Below are positions 63,692 through 64,000 of a DNA stretch of 64,000 nt, piece by piece; within the stretch, counting starts at the first letter, position 1; each line of letters begins with the position of its first letter. The DNA is from Lentzea albida (lineage in GTDB: Bacteria; Actinomycetota; Actinomycetes; Mycobacteriales; Pseudonocardiaceae): the NCBI RefSeq assembly GCF_900111005.1, contig NZ_FOFV01000023.1, positions 62,001 to 126,000 on the forward strand. The letters are read 5' to 3'. The translations under genes and the position numbers were made by a program. The notes under the pieces were generated by a model, which searched no databases, had not been told where the DNA came from, and saw nothing but the letters and a program-made list of their open reading frames with translations.

Positions 63692-63925
63692 CTAGAGATG
63701 TACCACCGGGCAGGTCAGGGTCCGGGTGATCCCCTCGACGTTCTGGATGCGCGCGACCACGAGCTGACCGAGCTGGTCGACGGTGTCGGCTTCGGCGCGG
63801 ACGATGACGTCGTAAGGACCGGTGACGTCTTCTGCGGTTGCTACCCCGGCGATCCCGGAGATCTCGGAGGCGACTGCGGCGGCCTTGCCGACCTCGGTCT
63901 GGATGAGGATGTATGCATGCACCAC
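63692..63925 (-). CDS. Stand-alone Lrp/AsnC ligand-binding (RAM) domain protein
   Basis: The 77-aa protein MVHAYILIQTEVGKAAAVAS is only the RAM (ACT-like) domain of Lrp/AsnC regulators, without a helix-turn-helix: VTGPYDVIVRAEADTVDQLG and VARIQNVEGITRTLTCPVVH. Such proteins form rings, bind amino acids and may modify full Lrp proteins. GTG 63925 or GTG 63922. No gene is seen in the last 75 nt of the window. Confidence 0.85.
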   Translation of the reverse strand: MVHAYILIQTEVGKAAAVASEISGIAGVATAEDVTGPYDVIVRAEADTVDQLGQLVVARIQNVEGITRTLTCPVVHL

Positions 63926-64000
63926 GGCGTGCCCCTTCGTCGCGACAGGTTGGGTCGAGGTAGGAACGTGTCACGCAACGTACCCCAGTTGGGGTTCCGA

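Overview
The window is chromosomal DNA from a high-GC actinomycete, most likely in the Pseudonocardiales (Lentzea/Saccharothrix/Actinosynnema-like). The evidence is the very high GC at third codon positions, frequent GTG/TTG starts, many genes that appear to be leaderless (a TANNNT -10 box 6-7 nt before the start codon), a DUF397 protein, a HU protein with a long Lys/Ala tail, an F420 gene (fbiD) and an LppZ-like lipoprotein. As far as I recall the Mycobacterium tuberculosis map, the gene order follows the Rv3013 to Rv2980 stretch: ACT protein, gatCAB, lppZ, doxX, PH protein/ilvBNC, serA, leuB, FAH protein, tRNA-Gln/Glu, IclR, leuCD, hupB, mutT1, ppk, fbiD, gpsA, ddl, DUF3515. Lineage-specific genes are inserted between these blocks. 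No phage, insertion sequence or CRISPR array was seen.

Layout. 0-5.4 kb: a BKACE-type enzyme, an ACT protein and the gatC-gatA-(small membrane gene)-gatB operon for Gln-/Asn-tRNA formation. 5.5-16.9 kb is accessory: a TPR-CHAT caspase-like protease, a secreted M14 carboxypeptidase, a small operon (JAMM-like, NTF2-like, VOC) divergent from a LysR regulator, an LppZ-like lipoprotein, a hydrolase and a 2-hydroxyacid dehydrogenase. 16.9-32.1 kb: DoxX, ilvD, VKOR, PH protein, ilvBNC behind an attenuator, serA, a large secreted subtilase and leuB. 32.2-35.6 kb: a YCII protein, then a cobalamin riboswitch driving a three-gene ABC importer. 35.6-36.3 kb: a repeat-rich gap. 36.2-44.2 kb: a second attenuator with an isoleucine leader before cimA, FAH protein, LuxR regulator, FAD monooxygenase, HAD hydrolase, tRNA-Gln and tRNA-Glu, a 1-kb C-skewed repetitive gap and an IclR (NdgR-like) regulator. 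44.3-50.9 kb: leuC-leuD, hupB, and ppk-mutT1 on the other strand. 51-64 kb: a secreted LVIVD propeller, acyltransferase, lipoprotein, fbiD, plsC-gpsA-PLP lyase, a poly-cysteine leader ORF before cysteine dioxygenase, a PNPOx/MocR divergent pair, a double GNAT protein, ddl, DUF3515 and a stand-alone Lrp-type domain.

How the genes work together: ilvB/N/C/D, leuB/C/D, cimA and serA supply branched-chain amino acids and serine. cimA opens a threonine-independent route to isoleucine, and the same leuC/leuD/leuB enzymes can carry citramalate onward. Two separate leader-peptide attenuators (Leu/Val-rich before ilvB, Ile-Ile-Ile before cimA) let pathway branches sense different amino acids. A third leader ORF with four consecutive Cys codons stands before cysteine dioxygenase.

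The observations most worth following up are the Cys4 leader ORF with a possible anti-Shine-Dalgarno element, the Ile leader/attenuator of cimA, and a 123-bp near-perfect palindrome that interrupts one of two copies of a dispersed repeat.
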